Of a stretch of DNA of 64,000 nucleotides, positions 1-12,600 are shown in pieces (the first letter of the stretch is position 1; each line of letters opens with the position of its first letter). Under the pieces are notes generated by a model. That model saw nothing but the letters and a program-made list of their open reading frames with translations, searched no databases and was not told the origin of the DNA. Made by a program: the position numbers and the translations under genes. The DNA is from Klebsormidium nitens (taxonomy: Eukaryota > Streptophyta > Klebsormidiophyceae > Klebsormidiales > Klebsormidiaceae): positions 1-64,000 of the forward strand of contig DF237183.1 in NCBI GenBank assembly GCA_000708835.1, given 5' to 3'.

Positions 1-1255
1 ATTATTGCTCACATTGCAGTACATATGTGCCAGCCAAGTGAAGTTTCACATACATATACATACATACGTGCAATTAACACATATAATGATATAACTGGCT
101 ATAACAAAGCCCATGATGGTAACTTCTCATTTATTAACGCCCTTACTAAGCCACATTAGAGCCATGGAGCACGGTCTCCGGCAGGCCCAGGATGCATGAT
201 GATGGATGGCGGCAGCCGCATGCATTGGAACTTCATCATTCAATGAATCCATTCAAAGAAAGAACAATTGTGGTTAGATTGCATGCCTTTGGCAGCAGGG
301 CAGCCTGCGTTTGAGTCCTAGTGACATGACATGGAACTAAACTGAAGACCTGCGCAGCCCTAGCAAGCTGCAAAACCAACTCATTATATACGGTACCCCG
401 GTCGATCCGCCGCCGTGGTGGTGCTACTAGTAGTAGCGCCCAAGAAGAATGCAAAATGGCGGCCTCAACATCCTGGCCAGTGCAACTTGATGCAAAATGG
501 AGAACAGAGACTTCATGAAAATTCGAAAATCAATGAAGCGTGGCTCACTGAGCCCAGCTGGGTTTAATACAACAAGTGACCATTGCTCGACCATTGAGCA
601 TTCGACTCCAATGGAAGCGGACTAGTAGCAATAAGCAGAATGACTCATTGTTTACAAGTTATATAAGTAAGAAAGTAAACTCTCCTGAACGTTCATGCAA
701 GAGTGGCCGCCCTTACGGTGGGTCACTAATACATACTCACATACTAACATCACATTATACCTAATGCCTTAATAATAGTGAGACCGTGGTGGGAGTCGAG
801 ACACACGTACACCCCACGTACAAAAAGCTCATAAATGTGAAAAGTTCCTGAGGTCTGTGCAGTGCATGCGCGTCTCTTTCGAGAATCGAACCATGGTGCT
901 GCAGTGCCTGCCAAATTCCAATGCCATGGCCGGACGTGCCGGGAATCTTGCAACCACGCACGTGTAGGGAACGTTGCGGACAGCAAGTGAGGCCAGTGAG
1001 AACTGGCCCTTTGGAGCCACAAGCGAGGAATCACATGGGTGACATGACGTCGAGGGGGAGTTTTCACACGTTTCTGCTGACTCAGCTGAATCTGAGCTCT
1101 CGAGCCTCAAGCACAGGATCCAGATTCCAGCAAGCGATTCGTTGAGAAGATTCAAAACTCCACTCGAGTCGGAACTTGGGGGAAGCTCTTCTCCAATTAC
1201 ACTTTCCAAAGCGTTTCCTCTGCGCAAGAAGAGCTGTTTGAACCGGCTGGACGCC
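1..1255. other. Intergenic/upstream region of the H+-pyrophosphatase gene
   Basis: No convincing gene is seen. The first 80 bases are AT-rich with a short (ATAC)-type microsatellite at about 46-66. The interval should contain the promoter and 5' UTR of the pyrophosphatase gene that starts at 1256. I cannot place a TATA box or transcription start. The open frames on both strands here are short and show no recognisable motif. Confidence 0.5.
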
Positions 1256-4200
1256 ATGGCGCTCATCGAGGCTCTCGCGAAGTATGTGCCAGGTGCTGCT
1301 CCACATGCTGCTCCTCAGGCGGCCTACACTCTCATCACCTCCCATTTTGTGAACTGGTTCATCCCAATCTGTGGACTCATTGGCATTGCCTTTGCGCTCC
1401 TCCAATGGCACATTGTCTCCAAGATTAAGGTCTCACCGGAAGCAGGGAGGTACAATGAGTATGTTGCGGTTGAGGATGGTACTGATGATCAGGGGGTCAT
1501 CCACAAGGTGGCGGAGATTCAGGAGGCCATCTCTAAAGGTGAGCTCGCCAGCTTGCAGGCAAATGTTTGAGTCCTGCTTGATGCCTGCTGGCTGGATGGT
1601 CATTGTAATGATTGTTGAAGTGTTGCGCTTCCCTCTAATCAATCAGAAACCCTTCAGTGAAATCAGATAGAATCATACAGTTGACTTAAGAGTCATTTAT
1701 AAACTGTGACCAACTTACATTGCCGGATGGAGGTCTAAGGTCTGGCGCACGTGAATGGTATCATTTTTTAGTGTGCTGTGACGAGCACTATCCTGTATGG
1801 TAAAGACCGACTCTGCCTTTATCAGGTGCCGGTCTGGACCTGGCCTATCACATCATGGGCAAACATTTTAACTTTGCCGTTGACTTTTTGACATTTTCAG
1901 CTACAATCAAGCTGAGTCAATCGTGTCCTATGGCCTTGTTGTCTCTCTTGAAACCGGCTTGTTTTCAGTGCATTCCCCAAATCTCTGCTCCCGGCAGCAA
2001 GCAGTGCTTGGATATGACTGGTTCTATTTTGCGTTGGATGGACCTTAAATCCCCTGCTTGCGCGAAGCGCCCTCAAAGAATCTCATGTGAATTGGATTGG
2101 TGTACAGTAAGTATCTGATGGGTGCTGGACCTCCACCGCGCATTATTCGTTTGCACTCCAGCTTTCGTACATTGCAAAATTGCTCGCCCAGAGTGCACCG
2201 ATGATTCCTATGGACAATCCCTGAATGCACATAGCAATCCCCGTGACTTGTTGTATTGCACACAATGACCTTCTCATCTCTTGTTAGTGCTTTTGGATTT
2301 GCTAGCAATCTGGTAACGGTCTGTCAGCACTTGCTATTCTTTACTGCGTCTTTCAAAGTAAGGAAGGCCGGCAGTAAACTGGTCATTTTCCTAAGGTGCA
2401 GACACTGTGATGCGAAAATCCAAATCATGCACTGCCAGGCTTTTGCCCTGGAATTCTGGTTGTAATGATACCGATTTGATTTCACTTGGTTTAAAAGGTC
2501 ATCTCTACCACTAGCTAAATTTCATTTGGCAGCTATTGGTTGTGTTTGGAGAAGACCTTCGTGATGCATACCAGAAGGCACAATGTCCATCTTTTTGGAT
2601 ACTTGCGGTTCTTCGCATGTTACCCATTTATATCAGCGCAGGTTGGATTACTTGATGCAAACATCTCGGATGGATGTTCCTGCTTCTTGATGACGATGTC
2701 CAGCTAATTGCTTCCAGGCACCTTACTTTAAGGTTCAATTGAAATGAGGTGCTCACTCTGGATCCATCTAATGACGTTCTTTCACATGTGCCTGATCAAA
2801 TTGCATTTGTGTCCTCAGGTGCCATCGCCTTCCTCAGCACCGAGTACTACTATGTGGGGTGAGTCTGAGCACGCTCTTTTGGGAGTGGTTCAAACATCAA
2901 TACAGTTACTCGATCTATCCATGACAAGCGGTACTATGTCCCAAAGCATTGCCCTGTTTTGATTATTACGTAGATGGATGTTGGTTGTCAGGATGGATCA
3001 GAGACAATGTTTGTGAAACTGTTGATTCTCAGCACCGGCTCAAATTGTCTTCTGAACTTTGGCGGAGTCCTCAATCCTTTTTGCTGACACTCTTGCAGGA
3101 TCTTCATGGTCATCTTCTTTGTTGTCATCTTCCTATTCCTGGGGTCAGTTGACAACTTCAACACCAAGTGGACCGCCTGCGACACCAACCCGAGCGGCTA
3201 CTGTGCCCCTACTGTCGCCATTGCGTTCTTCAGCGCTTTGGCTTTTGCATTGGGAGCAGGCACCTCTCTGGTGTGCGGTTTCCTTGGTAAGCCTTATTAC
3301 TGATTATTGATGTAGTGTTCTGCCACTTGATGATTCTCTTGGTCTGTGTCAATCATGGAATCTGGACCCTGGAGGGGTTCAATCGTATCTTGCTTGATGC
3401 AGGTCGTGAGATTGCTGTCATTTCACAGGAAAAGTACTCTGTGGAGATCAAATTGTTCTGATTGCTGTACGCCATCTTGGCACTACTGGCAAATCAAAGG
3501 CCTTTCACATTTCGCTGGCTAGCTTTCTCCTGCTCCCAATTGCCCAAATCCCATTTGAGTACTTGCGAGGTGAATATAGTGGTCTAAGCATGGCACTTTG
3601 TATACAGGCATGAAGATTGCTACCTACGCGAATGCTCGTACGACGTTGGAGGCTCGCAAGGGTGTTGGCCATGCGTTCATCGTCGCATTCCGCTCTGGCT
3701 CTGTCATGGGCTTCTTGCTTACCAGCCTGGGCCTCTTGGTGCTCTTTGCTACCATCACCGGATACAAGTACTACTTCGGAGCGGACTGGATTGGTCTGTA
3801 TGAGTCCATTGCTGGGTATGGTCTTGGAGGATCCAGGTGAGGGCAGAAAGTCAAGAGGAGAGGAGAGGAGAGTTGTCTGGTATCTGTCAAGCGGAGTGGA
3901 GAGTTGCTCAATGACTGACCGACAGAAAATTGTGTACTCTGGACTTGCTTCTCAGTTCTTGACGCTTCGTTCTGGATTCTGTTGCAGATCAATCAGCGCC
4001 TCATTGCGTGCTGTTTGGCTAATTGCTACTCTATACGGGCCAGAAACGCGCTTGATAGGAGTAGCTGAATACAATCGTGTTCATGTAACATGTGCAACCT
4101 CAACGTATTTTCTCCTCACTTGCACTTCTCCCTGTGTTTTGCAGTGTCGCTCTCTTCGGTCGTGTCGGTGGTGGCATCTACACCAAGGCTGCGGATGTTG

Positions 4201-7200
4201 GTGCTGATCTTGTTGGCAAGGTCGAGCGTGGCATTCCAGAGGACGATCCGAGGAACCCTGCTGTGAGACTCAATCCATAAGGCATTTTTGGACTGTGGCC
4301 TCGGTTCACATGCCAAGATGCTCTTGCTTGGAATCCCATGCTTAATCTCACGCTGCTTCAAAACTTCTCCATGTGTTGTATTGGTCTTCGGAACATTCTT
4401 CGTAGTGCCGTTGATCCTTCTGGTTGTACTGTGTGGCACTATTTCTTCTCTGTTAAGTCGCCCTGTAGTTCTGACGAGGAGCTTCCTTGCAGGTCATCGC
4501 TGACAATGTGGGCGACAACGTCGGTGACATTGCGGGCATGGGCTCTGACCTGTTTGGCTCCTTCGCTGAATCCACCTGCGCTGCGCTGGTCATCTCGTCC
4601 CTCTCCTCGCTGGGCCACGCCCACTCTTTCGCCGCCATGAGCTTCCCCCTCCTGATCACCGCCGCCGGCATCCTCATTTGCCTGATCACCACCCTCTTCG
4701 CCACCGACTTCCACATCATCAAGACCGTCAAGGAGATTGAGCCGTCCCTGAAGCGTCAGCTCATCATCTCGACCCTGCTTATGACCCCCACCATCTTTGC
4801 TGTCGCTCACTACTCGCTCCCAGCTGAGTTCACCATCAATGTCGTTGGACATGAGCCCAAGCCTGTCAAGAACTGGTGAGGGGAGCTGACCGTGGAGCAC
4901 GCCAACTTGGCCTACTCTTGGAGCCTTGAACATGAGGTCGTCTTTTGGTCACTGAGGAGTCCGGAAGTGAAGGAGTGGCTGCACGAAGGGCATGCGACAT
5001 AGAATCTCATTGCTTTCCTCTCTCGAAGTGTATGAGGGCTCATCTTTGCTTGCTCTTGACTTGTGACACATTGCCATCCATCCAGTTTTGTGATCCTATG
5101 TCCTCCGTGCCTCTATTGCGGTCCAATCAAACCAACCAAAAGCGATTGCAGGACTGACTTTTGGTGCGACCCTCCAGGTACATGTTCTTCTCTGTGGCCT
5201 CTGGACTCTGGGCTGGCCTCATCATTGGGTTTGTCACCGAATTCTTCACGAGCAACGCCTACCAGTAAGTGAACTGCGCTTTGGGTCTTCTGTGATTTCA
5301 CAGCTTAATCTGCTCCTTCCCTTATACTGAGCGCGCTGAATGCTGGCTAAACGAGACCCCAGTGGCAGCAAAGACTCGGCTTGAGATGGCAGGGCATTAT
5401 TTCACTGGAACCGGGTTTTACGACTAGTTTCGAGCTTTACGGGATGCACATTCAGAGTGATTGAAGGTCTAGGTGGCAAGTCTTTGTGTGTCAATCGAAT
5501 TCGCATCTGCAAGTGCCCTCGTCATCATCCAAAGTTCAAGTCTATTGTTGTTTGGAGAAAATCTCTGAGCAGGAACGAAAGCACCATCCTTGCAATTTCA
5601 GTAGCATCTGGCCAGGGAAAGGAACATTATGCTGCAGACATCTCCGTACAAGCACACTTCACTGCAAGGCAGGCTCCGATTGGTCGACAGGACCTGCTTT
5701 TGAAGCACCCCGGACGGAGATTCCCCCCTTCTCCCTGCAGGCCGGTCCAGGACGTCGCTGACTCGTGCCGCACGGGCGCTGCCACCAACATCATCTTCGG
5801 GCTGGCCCTGGGCTACAAGTCGGTGATTATCCCCGTGTTCGCCATCGCTGCGGCCGTGTACACGAGCTACCAGCTGGCCGCCATGTACGGCATCGCGTGC
5901 GCGGCCCTCGGCATGCTCAGCACACTTTCTACTGGGCTCGCCATTGACGCTTACGGCCCTATCTGCGACAACGCTGGAGGAATTGCGGAGATGGCTGGCA
6001 TGGGAGAGAGCATCAGGGAGCGCACTGATGCGCTGGACGCTGCTGGAAACACCACCGCTGCCATCGGCAAGGTGAGGGGAATAATCAGGGACAACTGCTG
6101 TTGACGAAGTGAAGTGTTCGCAGGTGCGATTTGTCTCTCACTCGTGTAAGTGTCTCGTACTTTGTATGCATGAAATCTGGTTACTTGGCCTTCCGCAGAC
6201 CACAGACTTCCATGGGCGCCACTACTTGTTTGTAGGTTTAACAAGCAGAGCTCACTTTGTGGCTCCTTGATGAGGCGTTGGTTTTGAGGCTCAGCTTTAC
6301 GAACAGAACTTCTAACCTCCTACTGGCAGAGATTTCATAACTGCCCCGCTGTAAAACCCCTCTTCGTTTTGAATATTGACAGAGCTTTTTGGTTGCAGGG
6401 CTTCGCCATTGGATCTGCTGCTCTGGTGTCTCTTGCTCTTTTCGGTGCCTATGTCAACCGCGCGGGTATCTCTGTTGTCAACGTCATCCAGCCTGAGGTA
6501 AGTCTCGCTTGTCATACATGTCGATGCAATCACAGCATTTAGCACTCAAAAAGAGTCGAGCAGGACATTGTAATGCCAGCCTGTCTTCAACATCGCCCCT
6601 ACGTGCACATTTCTCTGCCTGCGTTGCATTCCTTGTTCGTTTACATGCTCGTCGCCAACATTCGCTTGCTCACTGTATGCCACCACATTGAAACCAGTTC
6701 TGTAAAGGAAGAGTTCGCTTGTGCCACGGGAAGAATCAGCCCATCTATCGCTGCAGTTCTTGCGCTGACTCGTTCCGCTCCCCCTCCGTTGTGCAGGAGT
6801 TCTGCGGCCTGCTGGTGGGCGCCATGCTGCCGTACTGGTTCAGCGCCATGACGATGAAGTCGGTGGGCAAGGCTGCGCTGGCCATGGTGGAGGAGGTGCG
6901 CCGCCAGTTCAACACCATCCGGGGACTCATGGAGGTACGTCCGGGTTTCGCTGTCGCAACGGTGGCTGACCTAACTTTGACGGTTGCCTGGTTTCGAGAC
7001 AGAAGCCAAATTTTTCCGGCCAAGATTATGGTTTTTTTCGAGCGCCCGAATTTCCCCCTTTTCAATCAAGAGGGAACGTTGAAAAGGCAGAAATCGTCTT
7101 TTAAGCAACTTTCTGCTTCGGAAGCCAGCCTTGGCAAACTAAAGCGTGACCTAAGAGCGCTCAGCAATGGAGCGCAACAATGATTGCGACCGTGTTTGGC

Positions 7201-8116
7201 AATTTTCTTGCTACAGCTCAGCTTAGGAAACTACTTGTCGGATCAAAGCTAGGGCAAGATTGATTGTCGGTACTCAACAGATCTCCAAATCCTGTTGCCT
7301 CATTGAATCCTACACTCTTCCTTCATGACGCAGGGCACCGCCAAGCCCGACTACGAGCGGTGCGTCAAGATTTCCACGGACGCGTCCATCAGGGAGATGA
7401 TTGCCCCCGGTGCGCTGGTCATCCTGACCCCCGTCATCGCCGGCACTCTCTTCGGGACCAGGGCCCTCTCCGGAGTCCTGGCGGGCGCTCTCGTCTCTGG
7501 CGTGCAGGTTAGCATCGCATTCTGGTCTACGTTTTGTGCGCACCTTGCTCTACTCGTTTTCATTCAAAGGCCCGAAGGAGGCGATTGAGGTCGTAGAGCC
7601 CGGCTGGGGAGTCCTGGACGTTCAAGAGGGAGTCCTGGCCGTTCAAAGATTTTTTGAGGGTAATACAGAGAAAATTTAAAGAGAAACGACTGCCTGTGTA
7701 GAAGGATCTCCCGGACACTATCAATGTATTGCGACAGTGGAGGGGTCCATTACGAAGAGCAGATTGATTGTCGGAAGTCGGTTGCGACTGTGCTTCGTGT
7801 TGCAGCCCATGCATTGTGCTGAACACCACGTTGGTTCTGCTCTCAGATCGCCATCTCTGCTTCTAACACCGGTGGGGCCTGGGACAACGCCAAGAAGTAC
7901 ATTGAGGCCGGCGCTTCCGAGCACGCCAAGTCGCTGGGCCCCAAGGGATCAGACGCCTACAAGGCTGCTGTCATTGGTGACACCGTAGGTGACCCGCTCA
8001 AGGATACCTCCGGTCCTTCTCTCAACATCCTGATCAAGCTCATGGCTGTCGAGTCTCTGGTTCTAGCGCCTTTCTTCAAGGCGCATGGAGGCATCATCTT
8101 CGGAGGGAACCATTAA
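1256..8116 (+). CDS. VHP1: Vacuolar H+-translocating inorganic pyrophosphatase (type I, K+-stimulated)
   Basis: This is an integral membrane proton pump that hydrolyses pyrophosphate and acidifies the vacuole. Coding exons: 1256-1538, 2819-2858, 3099-3286, 3608-3836, 4145-4262, 4493-4875, 5178-5264, 5741-6071, 6399-6497, 6797-6934, 7334-7507, 7847-8116. All junctions are GT..AG and in phase, giving 779 aa against about 770 in plants. The family signature [11 protein letters not shown] lies near residue 264. It is followed by the acidic substrate motif [19 protein letters not shown] (exons 5-6), and the second acidic motif [14 protein letters not shown] is in exon 12. The stretch [10 protein letters not shown] near residue 545 has Ala where K+-independent enzymes carry Lys, so this is the K+-stimulated class. 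The start [11 protein letters not shown] precedes the first membrane helix. No lesion was seen. Symbol by homology. Confidence 0.97.
7607..7648. repeat. 21-bp direct tandem repeat in pyrophosphatase intron 11
   Basis: Two adjacent 21-base units differ at one position; each contains gggagtcctgg followed by ccgttcaa or acgttcaa. The repeat lies in the intron between 7507 and 7847 and has no coding meaning that I can see. Confidence 0.8.
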
Positions 8117-9611
8117 GCCAAGTGCGTCAGAGTGGCAGCCTGGCGGTTCGCAATTTTGGAAAATGTGAGTCGAGCAGGAGACTGTTGAGGTAGGGCAGGT
8201 CGAATGCAGAGTTGAGCAATGTCTTTTCTTTGCACAGTCGGAGGTTTCGTGTCAGTAAAACGCTTGTTTCAGCCACCTAGGAGTTCGGAGATAGTGAACT
8301 GGTCGAGCAGATTGTTCTAAGAGTGTGAACGTGCATTTGAAAGGATCTGTTGGATTCTGATTACAAGCATGTGGAGTGTCTGCAAGTGTGTTCGGTCAAA
8401 CAGTTTCCCCCAAAACGGAAAGCGAACATGTCACAAGTAGCTGTCAATCCTGATAAAAAGTGCATTAGATCAACCCCTTATAGACGCCGCTAGCTAACAA
8501 CACTGCATATGACATTTTAGACTGCAATGGTTCTTGTAGCCGCATGTGGCAACAGCCAGTTTGACTACTACTTGCTTGACTAAGTGAACACAGCAAAGTG
8601 CATGCAGCCGATAGCCGTGAGCTTGGACGTGACCCATCCTTCCCCAGTGGTTCCACAGCAATGTCAAATATTAAGTGATTCACCTTCGCATTAGTTTATG
8701 CACGATCTCCAATGAGCTGGCAGTGATGCCAACGTGCAGCCAGTTGGAACACTGTGATATAACTGAAATCTTGGAAAGGATTGTCGCCGGTGCATATGCG
8801 CACATAATTCAGCAGTATTTGGTCTGACTAAGTGACATTTTACACTGCAGTGTAAAATCTCGTCAATTGCGCGCCTAAAGTTTTATAGGGTCTGATCGAA
8901 GCGCATACACTATATATGTGGCAGACGGTCTGGCCGCGCCTGCTTAACGTTCATACATGCCACTATATAGCGCGGCGGCATGCGCTGCAGCCGGCCGTGC
9001 CGCGGTCGCGCCACATCGAATCATGCATAGCAGAGTCAGCTATAGTGCGCGCTTAACACTAATATCTGCAATTAATTTGAGATATTTAAGATCTATGTTG
9101 TATAAACATGACTTGTAGTTTGAAGCTGACACGATATCTAGCTACTAACTTAAGCCGGGCGGCATGAGCAACTTGCTTGCGTACAAGCTTTGCCGCTGTC
9201 CAAATAACTTGGTTCATGCTTTGCTGACTCATGCCAGCACATGCAGCGGCCGCCGGCTCTGAATGCTGCCTACGCAACCGTTGCTTGCAGGCCGCGGGCC
9301 GTTATTTGCCAGTTGTTGGAACTTAGCTGTAGCTAGGCTCAGGCTTCGTAGGGATAGCAGTGCGGCCCACGGCTCGGTGCATGTGCGTAAACTTAATACA
9401 TCACTAACAATAAACAGTATCAATAACCAAAGGCTTCATAGATTCCGAAATTCGGAGTTGAAAGCTCATGGGTATGGCCGTCTCATCAGCATTTGTCCAT
9501 GGGCAAAGGTAGAGATCGGTGGATCGAGCCGAGCTGCATTCAAGTTTGACTATCACAAGTCTCAAAGCGTAGGAGAAAGCACCTGAGCAGACAAATCAGT
9601 AAGCGGCAGGT
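8117..9611. other. Intergenic region between two convergent genes
   Basis: This holds the 3' flank of the pyrophosphatase gene and of the glycosyltransferase gene, whose stop codon is at 9612-9614. It is AT-rich. I see no gene, only the perfect palindrome at 8837-8858 and a GC-rich island at about 8930-9020. Confidence 0.55.
8837..8858. repeat. 22-bp perfect palindrome
   Basis: The sequence is its own reverse complement over 22 bases, centred on ctgcag, with arms attttacactg. It lies about 720 bases downstream of the pyrophosphatase stop. It could form a cruciform or be a dimeric protein site. No function can be assigned. Confidence 0.85.
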
Positions 9612-12600
9612 TCAGCTTACTAGTTGACCTTCCCTGCAAGTATCAAGCCTGATCTCCGCTGTTCTCTCGTCAATAATCTCAACGCTTTGACAACATTGTC
9701 TTCGAGGTGCGAGCACCCAAGCATCCGTCAATGGTGGGGCCACAATCCGAATCTCAGTCACCTCCCTCTGTGGAATATGCACTTCTCCCTCCGAACATGC
9801 CTTCGACACTGTCCGCATCCTGCCCCCCCTCACCGGCCCCTCCTCTGTCGTGCTCTGTTCCGTCCAGTCTGTAACGGTCCGAGTATAGGTCGTTTCCAAC
9901 AGAAGTTGCCCATCCACCCACCGCGAAGCCGCTCCTGACGCGTGAAAAAGCGATGGTACACGACACGTCGTTACCGGCGTGTTTCTTGTATCCATATCAA
10001 AGTCAAACGGTTCTCGGCCCCGGTTCCACGCCCGGAAAGTCCGCTGCGGCCTCTCCAGATCAGTGGGCCGGATGAAGTCGGGGTACCACCGCACCGAATA
10101 CCCCCATGCGATCGAGATGGAAAACTTCTCCGCCTGCAGAAGAACAGGTAGTCAGAATGAGGCCCTTATTGAGCCCACGTTCTCAGCAACAATATTTGCG
10201 TCCGCAAGTAACGAGGGCGCCTACTCTCATCTAAAACGGTCTTGCTATGGTCCTTCTGGATGGCACAGCATCGGACTCCTAAGTGTTAACGTCAGGGCCA
10301 AATCGTGGTATGCCTTCCGCAATCCTTGATGACATACCAGAACACCGAAATTGTAACTGTTTCCAGTCGTGTAGGCCTTCTGACGGTTCCAAGGTTTGCG
10401 TGTTCTTTGTTTAGCCGTTTGCTTCAATGGCCGGGATCATCATGCCTAAAGGCCGACCGCAGGCTTTTGCAGCAATACGGTCTCAACATCACACATCCAT
10501 TCGCACAAATCAATCGTTCTGGGAGCATGTATTGGCAGGGAGTCGAACTCGAACTTTGTCAGTTCTGCTGCAGGTAGGTGTAAATCTAACATTGGTGCAA
10601 AATCTGCCTTACCTCCCGTCCAACCTCACCTGGTCGAGGCACATGGTCGCGGCTGCAGCAGGAGTTCGAAGATCCCCACCAACCCTCAATCCTCACCTCA
10701 ATGAGGCACACAACTTTCTGCTGAAGATGTCACTTCAAGACCCTGACTTGATACAAATATCTTCCACACCCCCTCACCTGGTTGAGGCACATGGTCTGCT
10801 GCAGGAACTCGCGCGGGTGGCGCTTCATGGTGGCCGTCAGCTGTGCGAGGGCGGCCATGGCGCTGCGCTGCGGGAACACCGGCTGGAACACTGCCACGTG
10901 GTGCATCGACAGGAAGGGCGTCACGGGGTGGCCCTCCAGAGCGCCCGCCACGTTGCCCAGTAGGTCGTACTGGTGGAACCCGCGCTCTTTGCGCATCTGG
11001 GGGGGTAAAAATTAGGGGTTGAGGAAGGGGGGGATGCTGTCAAAAAATGGACATAAAACCTCGTGGGTTGTGTTTGGGGTTCTTACGAACGCAGCCCAGT
11101 TTTGAAGAATGAGGGAGTTCTCCTATTCATCCAGTACGGAAAAGGCATACTCAGTGCGCATCTGAGGGTCGACGAAAGGGAACGGTGCACAGTAAGATAG
11201 ACATCGAACCGGCCGATTGGGTTGCACTCGTATACAGCGACGAAAGAGCAAGGAGAGTCCTCTGGAACATTCGCGGGCAAATTTGGCGTACGCGGCAGGA
11301 GAATGTCCCTTCTTGTCACACTTCTGCGCAATGAGTACTAAGTCCATCGAATGTGGGCGACCATCTCTTAAACGACGCTCAGTCGGCAGTCAACACAGGC
11401 AGCAAGAGGGCCAAAAACACAGTTGAGGCAAGCGTACCGCAAGCCGGCAGACTGGCATGCACTTATCAATTGGTGTCTCGTGATCAGAAACGAGGTCGTA
11501 TGGGAGAACCCCAGAACGAGCTGCTCTTCACTTGACAACGTTCAGAGTCCTTTCACGAAGACCATATCCAAAGCCATTGAGACCATACCCAAAATCATCG
11601 GAATCTCGGAATGACGTCACCCCGCACGTCACTCACATGCACGCCGAGCTCCGCGAGGCACGCCTGCACGCGCGCGTCGCTGCCGTAGACCTCCGGGTAG
11701 CGGTGCAGGCACTCGTCCTGAATGTCGCTCAGCCGCGCCGCTAGCGCGACGCTGATGGCGAACCCCCCCCCGCCGTAGCCCATCTCATTGCTGAACTCGA
11801 CGTTCTGCAGGTGCGACTCGCTCGGCGCGCCAATGTAGACCAGCTCGCGGGGGTCGTACTTGGAGAGGACGGCGGCCAGGTTGGGCGGGCAGAACACGGT
11901 GTCGTCATCGCCCATCACGTACCACAGCACGTCACTCTGAGTAGGGAGAGTCAGCATTAAGTGTCAAGATAAGATTCTGGATTTAAGCAAAGAGCGTAAG
12001 AAATTCTCCGCACTTGAGGTTCTGAGGTTGTGAGCGGTTACAGGTGTCGTCGTCGCCCCTCACGTACCACAGCACGTCGCCCTGGGCAGGCAAAGGCGGC
12101 ACTGATTGTAGGTCCATGTAGTCTACATGAAAGGATCGTAAAAGTCGAATGGTGTCACGAGTTGCGGGTTTTCAAGCGATTCCATGCAGTGTCGTTGCCT
12201 ATCACGTACCAGTGTACGTCGCGTTGGGCAGGGAGGGGCGGCACTGATTGTCAGTTTATCAATTTGCAATGCCCTTGATCCTGCGTGAAGATACTGTGCA
12301 TATTTGTTGTTTCCGACACTCTAGAAAGCTGGAATGAGAGGGTTGTAGGGTGCGTATGACAATTCGTCAGAAGATACCGTCGAGCAGCACCACACCACCG
12401 CGAATGAAGGATCAAGCCCACAAGAAGCGCACGACACGAAGTAATGAAAACTTCACGCCCTAAGTTTCCATGCTTAGAGCGATAAAAGAAAACCAGTCCG
12501 ACCACCCACGAACGGACAATACGAAGTTCCAACTTGCAGAATCACGGCCAAGCCTCCGAGAGCTTACTGTTTCGGCAACACGAATAGGCACTACAGATAC

